Assembly: GCA_934293005.1 (NCBI GenBank)
Contig: CAKQYA010000004.1
Coordinates: 39,654 to 103,653, forward strand
Direction: 5' to 3'
Length of the DNA: 64,000 bases
Source of the DNA: an uncultured Bacteroidaceae bacterium
GTDB taxonomy: Bacteria > Bacteroidota > Bacteroidia > Bacteroidales > Bacteroidaceae
Below, piece after piece: positions 17,216-25,554 of the stretch. Both the position numbers and the translations under genes were made by a program. Positions within the stretch are counted from its first letter, which is position 1; the number at the start of each line of letters is the position of its first letter. Under the pieces are notes generated by a model. That model did not search any database. It was not told the origin of the DNA and saw nothing but the letters and a program-made list of their open reading frames with translations.

Positions 17216-19765
17216 TTAAGGCCTATACCCCCCCCCCGATTCAGCTTTGAATCTCATTATAATGTCAAGCTCTTCATCACGGGATATGCCACACTCGCTG
17301 ATTATGTCCTTCACCTTTTCAGCATTCATCTTGCAATAGTCTTCAACACGAGGCACAATAAGCATGCCCGCCATGTCAATGGCTCCAGGACTGACAAGAA
17401 TCTGTTCCTCATCCTGTTCATAATAACAGTCGGGACGATGTTTGGAACGTGGGATGATCACACTCACAATACGCTGTGAGCCATCCAACGAACTTGGCTG
17501 AATCCACGCAAGGATATTCATCATAGGTTCCGTGTCACCATCCTTCACATGCATTGCATTGTAAAGTTTGTCAAACAGCACCTTATTGGCATGCGGGGTG
17601 CGTGTGATGATGACAAATCCAGGACACACGTAGCCGCGCAAACTGAACACACCTGTGCTGTCAGCCAATTCCTCAAGCTTCAAGGCCACCAGACTCTCCA
17701 CCTCTGTTATCGGCCAAAGACGCGAGCGCTGGTCTTTATACAGTTCGACCCAATCTCTCTGCAATGGCACCACGCCACACGAACCAGCCTGGAAATGCAT
17801 GTGATCTGGCGCACTGGCTCCACACTTCGGTCCATTATAGAAAATGAAGTATTTATTCATCTGCACAGCCATCTCCATCATGTCCTCATAGTAGTTCTTT
17901 ATTGCCTGATCGCAATGATGGCGCAGAGGCATAGTGAAATGCATTGGCAATATCGGATTCGGATTGACCAAGAGATAATACCTCTTCAGCAGCGGATATG
18001 ACAGTTGCTCCTTGGGCCTGTTCACCTCACACAGAAAACAAGGGCGATGCTTTATCGACTCCGCATCGACTTTTGCTCCTGTAGACACCATCCTCGCCTG
18101 ATTATGCTGAACAGACAGGCGGCATCCCTCAATGTCATAATCACTTGTCACAACACGCGACAGACCTTCATAATTATTCCTTGCCAAGTCCCACATGGGC
18201 AACTGCTTGTGCAGCAGCTGCTCCGCCTTCTCCGACGACACGCAGCTCTGCCAGAAATCGTTCAAACGGCGGCGCTCGATGATTTCAATGGTGCGCAGAC
18301 CATCTTTATACATGTTGTTCTTATTGACCTGCGCTGGGGTGAGAGCCGCATCGCTATTACCTTCCCAACGGCGGCAAAGATAAAGCTGGTCAAATATGCG
18401 GCCAATCTTATACTTGCGGCTGAAGGCAAGACCCACGGCATAATCTTCGCCATAAGACGTGTTCGGCATGCCTATGGAGCGAAGCAGAGGCGTGTAGAAA
18501 GCGCGCGGCGCACCAAGGCCATTGACACGCAAAGCATTATTATGGCCATTTTCAGGTGTCCATTCTTTATGGTCTATCAATCCTGGCGGCAATGTGTCTA
18601 ATTTGAAGTCGCACATGCGATAAGAGCCTATCACCATACCGCAGTGCTCTTCATAGAATTTATCCACAATGCGCTGAAGAGTGTCATCTCCACTATAAAG
18701 GTCGTCGCTGTCAAGCTGAACCGCAAAACGTCCGCACCTGTTGTCGTCAAAAGCAAGATTCCAGCATCCTCCAATGCCCAAGTCATCTCGTTCAGGAATA
18801 ATGTGAAGCACACGTGAATCCTCCTGCGAGAGACGCCTCAGCACCTCCGACGTGCCGTCTGTGGAGTGGTTGTCGACAACCATCACATTAAAATCAAAAT
18901 TTGTTCTCTGCGACAATGCGCTATTCACAGCATCTTCGATAGTCCTGACCCTGTTGCGCACAGGTATGATCACCGAAGCTTCTTTTTCAAAGTAATGATT
19001 CTCCACAGCCACTTCGGCTATGCTCTCTGGCTCTATGTACGCTCCTATATTCTTAAGATAGCTTGTGAAAACAATCTCCCGTTCTTTCTGTATGTCACTG
19101 TTGCGACGGTCGACATAGTCAAACTGCTTTTCTCCGCTGCTTCGTCTGTCAGTCATGTCTTCCGTATAGAGATACTCATGTATATGGTATAGCGAGGCAT
19201 TTCTCTTTCTGGAAAGACAATAGAGATGCAGGGCATACCACGAAGAAGCCATGTAGTCGCATTCTTCAGACACAGCAAGAAACTGTTTCACAGAAGCCGA
19301 AGACAATATGCACACATTGCCAAAGTCAAAATCATCACGCACACTGCCATAATAACAGTCCATGGTTGGGGATGCCACTATCTCATCATCTTTCTTAAGG
19401 TATCTGTCGGAATAGACCACTGAAGCGTCAACGCTCTCGGCTATAGACAGCATGCGCCCCACTGCGTGGTAGCCCAATGTCACATTCGCCGGACTGGTGC
19501 ACATCAACGCATATTTAGATGTCATCAGCGACCCTATGAGCCGCATTGTCTCCATGTTACCAAACGATTTGAAATAATGCACGTCGCATCCTGCGAAAGG
19601 ACATGCCACCCCTTCTGGCATCATCAGATGTATGTCGCCCACCAATGGTTCTCCCTTCAGTTGCTTCAACAAAGAGAAGGCAGCCTCTTCGCTTGAATAA
19701 AAGACGAAACAATCTATCTTTTTCACACACTCACCCATGTCAGAAATCATTGTGTATTCACTCAT
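17216..19765 (-). CDS. Glycosyltransferase family 2 fused to HIT-like DUF4922 domain
   Basis: An 849-residue soluble fusion. Residues 1-250 resemble a degenerate GT-A domain. About 263-480 is a canonical GT2 ('ASVIIPVRNRVRTIEDAVNSAL', 'VMVVDNHSTDGTSEVL', 'FAVQLDSDDLYSG' with the DxD-like metal site). About 570-845 is DUF4922, a HIT-superfamily domain related to Ap4A or GDP-sugar phosphorylases: 'CFLCEVNRPKEQ', 'ILPMHFTMPLRHHCDQ', and the catalytic-type 'SAPDHMHFQAGS'. The last codons contain a run of 10 G (17228-17237), where slippage would alter only the C-terminal three residues. It leads the operon, with a promoter at 19861-19868. The substrate is unknown; an NDP-sugar-linked role is plausible from the two domains. 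Confidence 0.85.
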   Translation of the reverse strand: MSEYTMISDMGECVKKIDCFVFYSSEEAAFSLLKQLKGEPLVGDIHLMMPEGVACPFAGCDVHYFKSFGNMETMRLIGSLMTSKYALMCTSPANVTLGYHAVGRMLSIAESVDASVVYSDRYLKKDDEIVASPTMDCYYGSVRDDFDFGNVCILSSASVKQFLAVSEECDYMASSWYALHLYCLSRKRNASLYHIHEYLYTEDMTDRRSSGEKQFDYVDRRNSDIQKEREIVFTSYLKNIGAYIEPESIAEVAVENHYFEKEASVIIPVRNRVRTIEDAVNSALSQRTNFDFNVMVVDNHSTDGTSEVLRRLSQEDSRVLHIIPERDDLGIGGCWNLAFDDNRCGRFAVQLDSDDLYSGDDTLQRIVDKFYEEHCGMVIGSYRMCDFKLDTLPPGLIDHKEWTPENGHNNALRVNGLGAPRAFYTPLLRSIGMPNTSYGEDYAVGLAFSRKYKIGRIFDQLYLCRRWEGNSDAALTPAQVNKNNMYKDGLRTIEIIERRRLNDFWQSCVSSEKAEQLLHKQLPMWDLARNNYEGLSRVVTSDYDIEGCRLSVQHNQARMVSTGAKVDAESIKHRPCFLCEVNRPKEQLSYPLLKRYYLLVNPNPILPMHFTMPLRHHCDQAIKNYYEDMMEMAVQMNKYFIFYNGPKCGASAPDHMHFQAGSCGVVPLQRDWVELYKDQRSRLWPITEVESLVALKLEELADSTGVFSLRGYVCPGFVIITRTPHANKVLFDKLYNAMHVKDGDTEPMMNILAWIQPSSLDGSQRIVSVIIPRSKHRPDCYYEQDEEQILVSPGAIDMAGMLIVPRVEDYCKMNAEKVKDIISECGISRDEELDIIMRFKAESGGGYRP

Positions 19766-19860
19766 ATCACTTTAAAAAAAGTAATTAATTCAAATTTCAT
19801 AATCATAAGCGGCCGAATTGGATGATGCAGAAAACATTGCTCAATTCTACCGTTTGAGTG

Positions 19861-19868
19861 CAAAGTTA
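19861..19868 (-). promoter_or_regulatory. -7 box for GT2/HIT-SpoIID-MFS operon
   Basis: TAACTTTG on the minus strand, with TTTTG about 17 bases further upstream as a possible -33 element. The start codon is 96 bp downstream. It diverges from the yhhQ promoter at 19923-19930. Confidence 0.65.
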
Positions 19869-19922
19869 ATAAAAATGTTCAAAAGTCAAGCATGTCACTG
19901 CTCTTTTTTCATTATTTTTTTG

Positions 19923-19930
19923 TATCTTTG
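19923..19930 (+). promoter_or_regulatory. -7 box for yhhQ-queF
   Basis: TATCTTTG followed by CA, a good match to the Bacteroidota -7 consensus. The transcript would begin near 19937 and have a leader of about 165 nt ending in the two preQ1-type aptamers. Confidence 0.65.
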
Positions 19931-20037
19931 CACCCGATTTCAGAATCTGTCCATTGTGAGGTACGTCAAGAATGTCAACTGGCATATATTTGACCAAATG
20001 CACATTCAAAGACATCCATCATTCCACATTCTGAATC

Positions 20038-20098
20038 CGAGTGCTTGCTTACCTCGTAAAAACAAGCGTGTCCTTGAATTAACCACGTAAAAAACAAG
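20038..20098 (+). ncRNA. Candidate tandem preQ1-I riboswitch
   Basis: Two abutting copies of the preQ1-I architecture. Copy A (20038-20066): stem CGAG/CUCG, loop UGCUUGCUUAC, tail UAAAAACAAG; loop CUUG (20044-20047) can pair with tail CAAG (20063-20066). Copy B (20066-20098): stem GCGUG/CACGU with one G-U pair, loop UCCUUGAAUUAAC, tail AAAAAACAAG; loop CUUG (20073-20076) pairs with CAAG (20095-20098). Both have C just before the 3' arm of P1 and the A-rich tail, as in known preQ1-I aptamers. The start codon of a queuosine precursor transporter is at 20104, so closing pseudoknot B would bury the initiation region. The pairings were found by eye and are consistent with translational control. 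Confidence 0.72.
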
Positions 20099-20103
20099 AA
20101 TAA

Positions 20104-20832
20104 ATGAAAAAGAGACAACAAATCAGCGTTTCCCTGATGGTGATGGGAATCGTGTTCTGCATCAGCCTTGTTGCAGCAAATCTTCTTGAAACCAAGCTTT
20201 TCACACTATGGGGTCCAATATCCCTCACATGCGGTTTCATCGTTTTCCCAATCTCATACATTCTCAACGACGTCATAGCTGAGGTCTGGGGCTTTCGAAA
20301 AGCCAGGCTCATCATATGGCTGGGCTTCGCGATGAACTTTCTCGTCGCAGCCTTGGGGGGCATTGCATGCGCATTGCCTGCAACCGTGCCAGGCAGCGAC
20401 GAAGCATTCAAACACGTGTTCGCCTTCATGCCGCAGGTTGTGATAGCCAGCCTGCTCGCATTCATAGTGGGTTCATTCCTCAACGCATGGGTTATGAGCC
20501 GCATGAAACTGGCCGACCGTTCCAAAGGACATTTCAACTACTATTTCTCGCTGCGCGCCATAGCATCCACCCTTGTGGGCGAAGGAGCTGACAGCATCAT
20601 CTTCTTCCCATTGGCGTTTTATCTATTCCCGCTCATAGTGGAAGGTGAGCCCAAGGTGACATTCGACATCATGATAGGTCTAATGCTGACGCAAGTGGTG
20701 GCCAAGACACTCTACGAGATAGTAGTGCTCCCAATCACCATAAAAGTGGTGAAACTTGTCAAGAGATACGAGGAAACCGATGTCTACGACGAGAACATCA
20801 GCTACAACGCTTTCAACATAAAGCAGCTGTAA
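20104..20832 (+). CDS. yhhQ: Queuosine precursor transporter (YhhQ/VUT family)
   Basis: A 242-residue inner-membrane protein with about six helices. It shows the family pattern 'VAANLLETKLF...GFIVFPISYILNDVIAEVWGFRKAR' (residues 20-65) and 'LRAIASTLVGEGADSIIFFPLAF' (about 158-180). YhhQ proteins take up the queuosine precursors preQ0 and preQ1. queF follows 81 bp downstream on the same strand, and two preQ1-type aptamers sit immediately upstream, so both genes are likely switched off by preQ1. Confidence 0.92.
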   Translation: MKKRQQISVSLMVMGIVFCISLVAANLLETKLFTLWGPISLTCGFIVFPISYILNDVIAEVWGFRKARLIIWLGFAMNFLVAALGGIACALPATVPGSDEAFKHVFAFMPQVVIASLLAFIVGSFLNAWVMSRMKLADRSKGHFNYYFSLRAIASTLVGEGADSIIFFPLAFYLFPLIVEGEPKVTFDIMIGLMLTQVVAKTLYEIVVLPITIKVVKLVKRYEETDVYDENISYNAFNIKQL

Positions 20833-20913
20833 CTACCTTCAAACACACTATATTTCCGAAAGCTGCATGGGCGACACCGTCCATACAGCAAACATCAACA
20901 CCAAGAACAAACA

Positions 20914-21381
20914 ATGAACGACAACAGAACCGACGAAGGTCTAAATGCCCTTGGCAAAAAGACCGAATACCGTCAAGATTATGCTCCGGAGGTGCTTGAA
21001 GCATTCACGAACAAACACCCTGACAATGACTATTGGGTGCAGTTCAACTGCCCTGAGTTCACTTCACTCTGTCCTATAACAGGCCAGCCCGACTTTGCTG
21101 AGATACGCATCTCATACTTGCCCGACAAGCGCATGGTGGAGAGCAAGTCGCTCAAGCTATACCTCTTCTCATTCCGCAACCATGGCGACTTCCACGAAGA
21201 CTGCGTCAACAAGATAATGAAAGACCTCATCAACCTCATGGACCCCAAATATATTGAGGTGACAGGCATCTTCACGCCACGTGGCGGCATAAGCATATAC
21301 CCATACGCCAACTATGGCCGCCAAGGCACAAAATATGAAGAGATGGCACAGTACCGCATGATGAACCACGGACTGAGATAA
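20914..21381 (+). CDS. queF: NADPH-dependent 7-cyano-7-deazaguanine reductase
   Basis: A 155-residue cytoplasmic type I QueF of the T-fold family, which reduces preQ0 nitrile to preQ1 amine in queuosine biosynthesis. The catalytic region 'FTSLCPITGQPDFAEIRISYLPDK' holds the nucleophilic Cys. 'ESKSLKLYLFSFRNHGDFHED' contains the QueF signature for substrate and NADPH binding. The C-terminal 'GIFTPRGGISIYPYANYG' is also typical. It lies after the queuosine precursor transporter and shares its riboswitch leader. An inverted repeat (21396-21478) and a strong terminator (21488-21529) follow. Confidence 0.95.
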   Translation: MNDNRTDEGLNALGKKTEYRQDYAPEVLEAFTNKHPDNDYWVQFNCPEFTSLCPITGQPDFAEIRISYLPDKRMVESKSLKLYLFSFRNHGDFHEDCVNKIMKDLINLMDPKYIEVTGIFTPRGGISIYPYANYGRQGTKYEEMAQYRMMNHGLR

Positions 21382-21395
21382 CCATGGAAATCATA

Positions 21396-21478
21396 AACCC
21401 AAATCGGTCATTAGACCGAAACAGGGAAATTATCAGGACATTATTGCTTCTTTTCAAATCTAATGACCGATTTGGGTT
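21396..21478. repeat. AATCGGTC-family element, 83-bp form
   Basis: Perfect 20-bp terminal inverted repeats AACCCAAATCGGTCATTAGA. The interior (about 40 bp, including CAGGGAAATTATCAGGACAT) reappears inverted in the 198-bp copy at 63185-63382. There is no coding capacity, so it is MITE-like. It lies 15 bp after the queF stop. Confidence 0.8.
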
Positions 21479-21487
21479 AAACAAGAC

Positions 21488-21529
21488 AGCCGAAAGATTC
21501 ACCGCATCCCACGTGTGAATCTTTCGGCT
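21488..21529 (+). terminator. queF terminator
   Basis: Perfect 15-bp arms (AGCCGAAAGATTCAC / GTGAATCTTTCGGCT) with a 12-base loop, followed by TTATATTT. Confidence 0.85.
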
Positions 21530-21642
21530 TTATATTTATGCCTATGCCACTCGAAAGACAATAATGCCCACTGCCGCATACATTATAATATAACAATTCC
21601 AAAATTCTCAACACAACTGACGGATATATCAGTTTTTTCACG

Positions 21643-21650
21643 TAACTTTG
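21643..21650 (+). promoter_or_regulatory. -7 box very close to phoH start
   Basis: TAACTTTG ends only 4 bp before the phoH ATG at 21655, so the transcript start would coincide with the start codon (leaderless mRNA). A small inverted repeat, AACTGA...TCAGTT, lies about 10-30 bp upstream. Confidence 0.5.
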
Positions 21651-21654
21651 TAGC

Positions 21655-22641
21655 ATGATAGAAAAGCATATAGTACTTGAACATATAGACCTGGTCACAT
21701 TTTACGGTGTGAACAATGTGCACCTGCAGATGATAAAAGCGCTCTATCCTAAGCTGCGCATCGTGGCAAGAGGCAACATCATCAAAGTGATGGGCGATGA
21801 GGAAGAGATGTGTGCCTTCGAGGAAAACATCTCCAAGATGCAGAGCCACTGCATACAATACAATTCGCTAACTGAAGAAGATATCCTTCAAATTGTCAAA
21901 GGCGAGAATCCGGCTTGCCGCCTTGCCGATGGCAGCGCCATCTGCTACAGCGTGACTGGCAAACCCATATCGCCACGTTCAGAAAACCAGATGTTGCTTG
22001 TCGAAGCTTACAACGCCAACGACATGGTGTTCGCCATAGGTCCGGCAGGCTCAGGAAAAACTTACATCTCCATAGCATTGGCGGTGCGCGCCCTCAAAAA
22101 CAAGGAAATAAGAAAGATCATACTTTCAAGGCCCGCAGTGGAAGCAGGCGAGAAACTCGGTTTTCTGCCAGGCGACATGAAAGAAAAGATTGACCCGTAC
22201 CTGCAACCTCTATACGATGCCCTGCAAGACATGATACCAGCACAGAAGCTCACTGAATACATGGAACAGAACGTCATACAGATTGCACCGCTTGCCTTTA
22301 TGCGCGGACGCACACTCAATGACGCTGTTGTCATACTCGATGAAGCGCAGAACACCACTTCGCAGCAAATAAAGATGTTCCTCACGCGCATGGGACAAAA
22401 CACAAAAATGATCATCACAGGCGACATGACACAGATAGACCTGCCGCGCAACGTGAAGAGCGGTCTCAAAGAAGCTCGAGAAGTGCTTGAAAGCGTGAAC
22501 GGCATCAGTTTCATCGAAATGAACGAAAAGGACATAGTGCGCCACAAGCTCGTCACACGCATAGTCAACGCATACAACAAATATGACAATGAGAGAAAGC
22601 GTCTGGCCATGCACAAGGAGAGCGACGAAGCACAATACTGA
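21655..22641 (+). CDS. phoH: PhoH-family ATPase
   Basis: A 328-residue cytoplasmic P-loop NTPase. An N-terminal KH-like part ('LRIVARGNIIKVMGDEEEM', about 35-53) precedes the PhoH domain: Walker A 'GPAGSGKT' near 130, 'SRPAVEAGEKLGFLPGD' near 160, and Walker B 'AVVILDEAQNTT' near 225. Domain order and length are those of the usual Bacteroidales PhoH, thought to act on RNA together with YbeY-type ribonucleases. The start is fixed by strong conservation of 'MIEKHIVLEHIDLVTFYGVNN'. It heads the run phoH-purC-ubiE-aroE. Confidence 0.93.
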   Translation: MIEKHIVLEHIDLVTFYGVNNVHLQMIKALYPKLRIVARGNIIKVMGDEEEMCAFEENISKMQSHCIQYNSLTEEDILQIVKGENPACRLADGSAICYSVTGKPISPRSENQMLLVEAYNANDMVFAIGPAGSGKTYISIALAVRALKNKEIRKIILSRPAVEAGEKLGFLPGDMKEKIDPYLQPLYDALQDMIPAQKLTEYMEQNVIQIAPLAFMRGRTLNDAVVILDEAQNTTSQQIKMFLTRMGQNTKMIITGDMTQIDLPRNVKSGLKEAREVLESVNGISFIEMNEKDIVRHKLVTRIVNAYNKYDNERKRLAMHKESDEAQY

Positions 22642-22676
22642 CTACAAATTCATAAAACTCAAATAATTTCACTATC

Positions 22677-23630
22677 ATGAAGGCTTTAACAAGAACCGAC
22701 TTCAACTTCCCAGGACAAAAGGAAGTGTATCACGGCAAAGTTCGTGACGTGTACAACATCAACGATGATCTCATGGTAATGGTTGCCACAGACCGCATTT
22801 CGGCATTCGATGTGGTGCTGCCTAAGGGCATTCCATTCAAAGGACAGGTGCTCAACCAAATAGCATCCAAGTTTCTTGACGCCAGCGCAGACATCGTGCC
22901 AAACTGGAAACTCGCCACTCCAGACCCAATGGTCACAGTGGGACTGAAGTGTGAAGGATTCCGCGTGGAGATGATCATCCGCGGTTACCTCACAGGTTCT
23001 GCATGGCGCGAGTATAAGGCTGGCAACCGCACACTCTGCGGCATCACGCTTCCAGAGGGCATGCGCGAAAACGAGAAGTTTGCTGAGCCAATCATCACAC
23101 CAACAACAAAGGCTGACGAAGGCCACGATGAGAACATCTCCAAGGAAGAGATAATAGCTCAGGGCTTAGTGTCGAAGGAAGACTACGAGACCATGGAACG
23201 CTACACAAGAGCTCTGTTTGACCTCGGCACCAAGATGGCAGCAGAGAAGGGACTCATACTTGTGGACACCAAGTATGAATTCGGCAAGCGAGACGGAAAA
23301 GTTTACCTTATCGATGAGGTGCACACCCCCGACTCATCTCGTTACTTCTATGCTGATGGCTACCAAGAGAAATTTGAGAAAGGCGAGCCACAGAAGCAGC
23401 TCTCAAAGGAGTTTGTACGCCAATGGCTTATAGACCACAACTTCATGAACCAGCCAGGACAAGTCATGCCAGAAATCACAGACGCTTATGCAGAGTCGGT
23501 GTCAGAACGATACATAGAGCTCTATGAGCACATCACAGGCGAGAAGTTCGAAAAAGCGCAGAGCGACGAAGACATAGCAAGCCGTATCGAGAAGAATGTC
23601 AACGCATACCTCGAAAGCGCAAAGAAATAA
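22677..23630 (+). CDS. purC: Phosphoribosylaminoimidazole-succinocarboxamide synthase
   Basis: A 317-residue cytoplasmic SAICAR synthetase that joins CAIR and aspartate using ATP in purine synthesis. Motifs: 'YHGKVRDVYNINDDLMVMVATDRISAFDVVLP' at 19-50, 'EMIIRGYLTGSAWREYK' near 100, 'LILVDTKYEFGKRDG' near 197 and 'IDEVHTPDSSRYF' near 215. It follows phoH by 35 bp. A hairpin (23645-23678) separates it from ubiE, so readthrough is probably partial. Confidence 0.97.
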   Translation: MKALTRTDFNFPGQKEVYHGKVRDVYNINDDLMVMVATDRISAFDVVLPKGIPFKGQVLNQIASKFLDASADIVPNWKLATPDPMVTVGLKCEGFRVEMIIRGYLTGSAWREYKAGNRTLCGITLPEGMRENEKFAEPIITPTTKADEGHDENISKEEIIAQGLVSKEDYETMERYTRALFDLGTKMAAEKGLILVDTKYEFGKRDGKVYLIDEVHTPDSSRYFYADGYQEKFEKGEPQKQLSKEFVRQWLIDHNFMNQPGQVMPEITDAYAESVSERYIELYEHITGEKFEKAQSDEDIASRIEKNVNAYLESAKK

Positions 23631-23644
23631 CACACCCACATGAC

Positions 23645-23678
23645 AAGAATCAGAGAGCCGCACAGCTCTCTGATTCTT
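23645..23678 (+). terminator. Hairpin between purC and ubiE
   Basis: Perfect 14-bp arms (AAGAATCAGAGAGC / GCTCTCTGATTCTT) with a 6-base loop. The following sequence is poor in T, so it may attenuate rather than fully stop. It shows that the ubiE frame upstream of 23703 is not coding. Confidence 0.65.
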
Positions 23679-23702
23679 CTTGACAAACACACAGCATCAA
23701 TA

Positions 23703-24443
23703 ATGTACACACAAGAGCAGATCAAGCCATACGGCGACAACGGAAGCAAACGCGAACAGGTGGAGCGCATGTTCAACAACATAGCCCACTCATACGACAT
23801 GCTGAACCACACTCTCAGCTTCGGCATTGACAGGTGCTGGCGCAATGAAGCCATACGCTTTCTGCTCAAAAACAGGACAAGCACAGAAAATGTCCTCGAC
23901 ATTGCCACAGGCACAGGCGACTTTGCCATCATCGCTCACCGTAAGCTGCATCCCAAGCGCATCGTTGGCTGCGACATAAGTGAGGGCATGATGGACATTG
24001 CAAGAGAAAAGGTGAAGAAGCTTGGCTTGGACCACTCCATAACATTCCAGAACGAAGACTGTTCAAACATGTCATTCAACGATTCTTCGTTTGACGCTGT
24101 CATTTCAGCTTTCGCTCTGCGCAACTTCCAGAATCTCGACAGATGCCTGCAAGAGATGCACCGAGTGCTCAGTCCTGGGGGACACTTGTCTGTTGTTGAC
24201 TTGTGTGCACCGACTGCCTTTCCCATGAAACAACTTTTCTATGTTTACAAAAGATGCATAATGCCTGCAGTGGGGCAATTATTCTCGCGCGACATGTCAG
24301 CCTATTCTTATCTGCCTGACACGATGGACGCCGTGCCGCAAGGCGAACGCATGCAGCAAATCATCCAGCAAGCAGGTTTCAGAAATGTGAGCTACAAACG
24401 ACTTGTCTTCGGCATGTGCATGCTATACACTGCACAGAAATGA
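23703..24443 (+). CDS. ubiE: Demethylmenaquinone methyltransferase
   Basis: About 246 residues from the ATG at 23703; the frame is open back to 23640 but that stretch is a terminator hairpin. It is a class I SAM methyltransferase that converts demethylmenaquinone to menaquinone. 'VERMFNNIAHSYDMLNHTLSFGIDRCWR' near 18-45 is the UbiE/MenG signature, 'VLDIATGTGDFAI' is the SAM-binding motif I, and 'VISAFALRNFQNLDRCLQEMHRVLSPGG' gives the second family signature. 'ALRNF' is followed by the C-terminal 'GERMQQIIQQAGFRNVSYKRL'. Menaquinone is the expected quinone in this group. Confidence 0.95.
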   Translation: MYTQEQIKPYGDNGSKREQVERMFNNIAHSYDMLNHTLSFGIDRCWRNEAIRFLLKNRTSTENVLDIATGTGDFAIIAHRKLHPKRIVGCDISEGMMDIAREKVKKLGLDHSITFQNEDCSNMSFNDSSFDAVISAFALRNFQNLDRCLQEMHRVLSPGGHLSVVDLCAPTAFPMKQLFYVYKRCIMPAVGQLFSRDMSAYSYLPDTMDAVPQGERMQQIIQQAGFRNVSYKRLVFGMCMLYTAQK

Positions 24444-24499
24444 CACTTGCCATCACATAACCACATTAACATACACACAAAACACAACAAAACACTCAC

Positions 24500-25282
24500 A
24501 TGAACATATATGGACTCATAGGCCACCCTCTCAGCCATTCATTCTCCAGACGCTTCTTCACTGAAAAATTCTCTGCAGAAAACATCGATGCGCAATATGT
24601 CAATTTCGACATACCATCCATCGAGATGTTTCCTGACATAATAAAAGAACATCCCAACCTGCTTGGACTCAACGTCACCATACCATACAAGCAACAGGTG
24701 ATGCAGTATATGGACAGCCTCAGCCAAGAGGCAGAAGCTATCGGAGCCGTCAATGTAGTCAAAATCACTCGACAAGAAGATGGCAAAGTGACAGCAACTG
24801 GACACAACAGCGATGTGACAGGCTTCACAAACAGCATCCGCCCACTCATTAAGCCACACCACAGAAAAGCTCTCATTCTCGGCACAGGCGGAGCATCACG
24901 AGCCATACACTACGGACTGCAGCACAAACTGGGCATTGAATGCGTCTTCGTCAGCCGAACACAAAAACCTGGCATGATAACATACGAAGACATAAATGCC
25001 GACATTCTTGCTGAACATGAGGTCATCGTCAACTGCACACCATGCGGCATGCACCCTCACACAAACGAAGCACCTGCTATACCTTATAACCTTCTGACCC
25101 CACAACATCTTCTATATGACCTTGTATACAATCCTGAGGAGACCCTCTTCATGAAACAAGGAGCATCTTATGGAGCAACAGTGAAAAATGGCTACGAGAT
25201 GCTCATCCTTCAAGCCATCGCATCATGGGATATATGGAATGGACAAAACGCAATCCAGTCATTAGACAGAAAAAATGATTAA
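24500..25282 (+). CDS. aroE: Shikimate dehydrogenase
   Basis: A 260-residue cytoplasmic NADP-dependent enzyme of aromatic amino-acid synthesis that reduces 3-dehydroshikimate. 'YGLIGHPLSHSFSRRFF' at 4-20 binds the substrate, 'GLNVTIPYKQQVM' near 57 holds the catalytic Lys, 'GAVNVV' and 'GHNSDVTGF' follow, and 'LILGTGGASRAI' near 123 is the dinucleotide site. It is slightly short, as is normal for the Bacteroidota form. It ends the phoH-purC-ubiE-aroE run and converges on the PBP gene across a palindromic spacer. Confidence 0.95.
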   Translation: MNIYGLIGHPLSHSFSRRFFTEKFSAENIDAQYVNFDIPSIEMFPDIIKEHPNLLGLNVTIPYKQQVMQYMDSLSQEAEAIGAVNVVKITRQEDGKVTATGHNSDVTGFTNSIRPLIKPHHRKALILGTGGASRAIHYGLQHKLGIECVFVSRTQKPGMITYEDINADILAEHEVIVNCTPCGMHPHTNEAPAIPYNLLTPQHLLYDLVYNPEETLFMKQGASYGATVKNGYEMLILQAIASWDIWNGQNAIQSLDRKND

Positions 25283-25384
25283 GTCAATGAATATCGCCTT
25301 TGGCATAGCTTTGCAAAAGAATCCAGTCAAAGCACGCCTGCAGAATTCTTGATTTAGTTTTTCAAGCCATGTGGCACCCATAAA

Positions 25385-25426
25385 AAAGTATATTAGGATA
25401 CTTGGCCAAGTATCCTAATATACTTT
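25385..25426. terminator. Perfect palindrome between convergent aroE and PBP genes
   Basis: Arms AAAGTATATTAGGATACTT and its exact reverse complement, each 19 bp, around GGCC. A third related unit, AAGTATCCTAAGATACTT, follows at 25430-25447 and a half unit (ATGTATCCT) at 25452-25460. It probably works as a bidirectional terminator, and the iterated units suggest a repeat family. Nothing else is seen in the 25283-25554 gap. Confidence 0.7.
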
Positions 25427-25554
25427 GCGAAGTATCCTAAGATACTTTGCCATGTATCCTTACCCTCATTTTTTGACGAATAAGAATCATTGCATATCTG
25501 TGCTGAACGACATATGCCATTTACCATGGTCTCGTCATTCATGAAACAGCCAAA

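Noticed and set aside
23640..23702. N-terminal extension of UbiE
   Set aside because: The stretch is a perfect hairpin terminator and is not conserved in UbiE; the start at 23703 fits the family.
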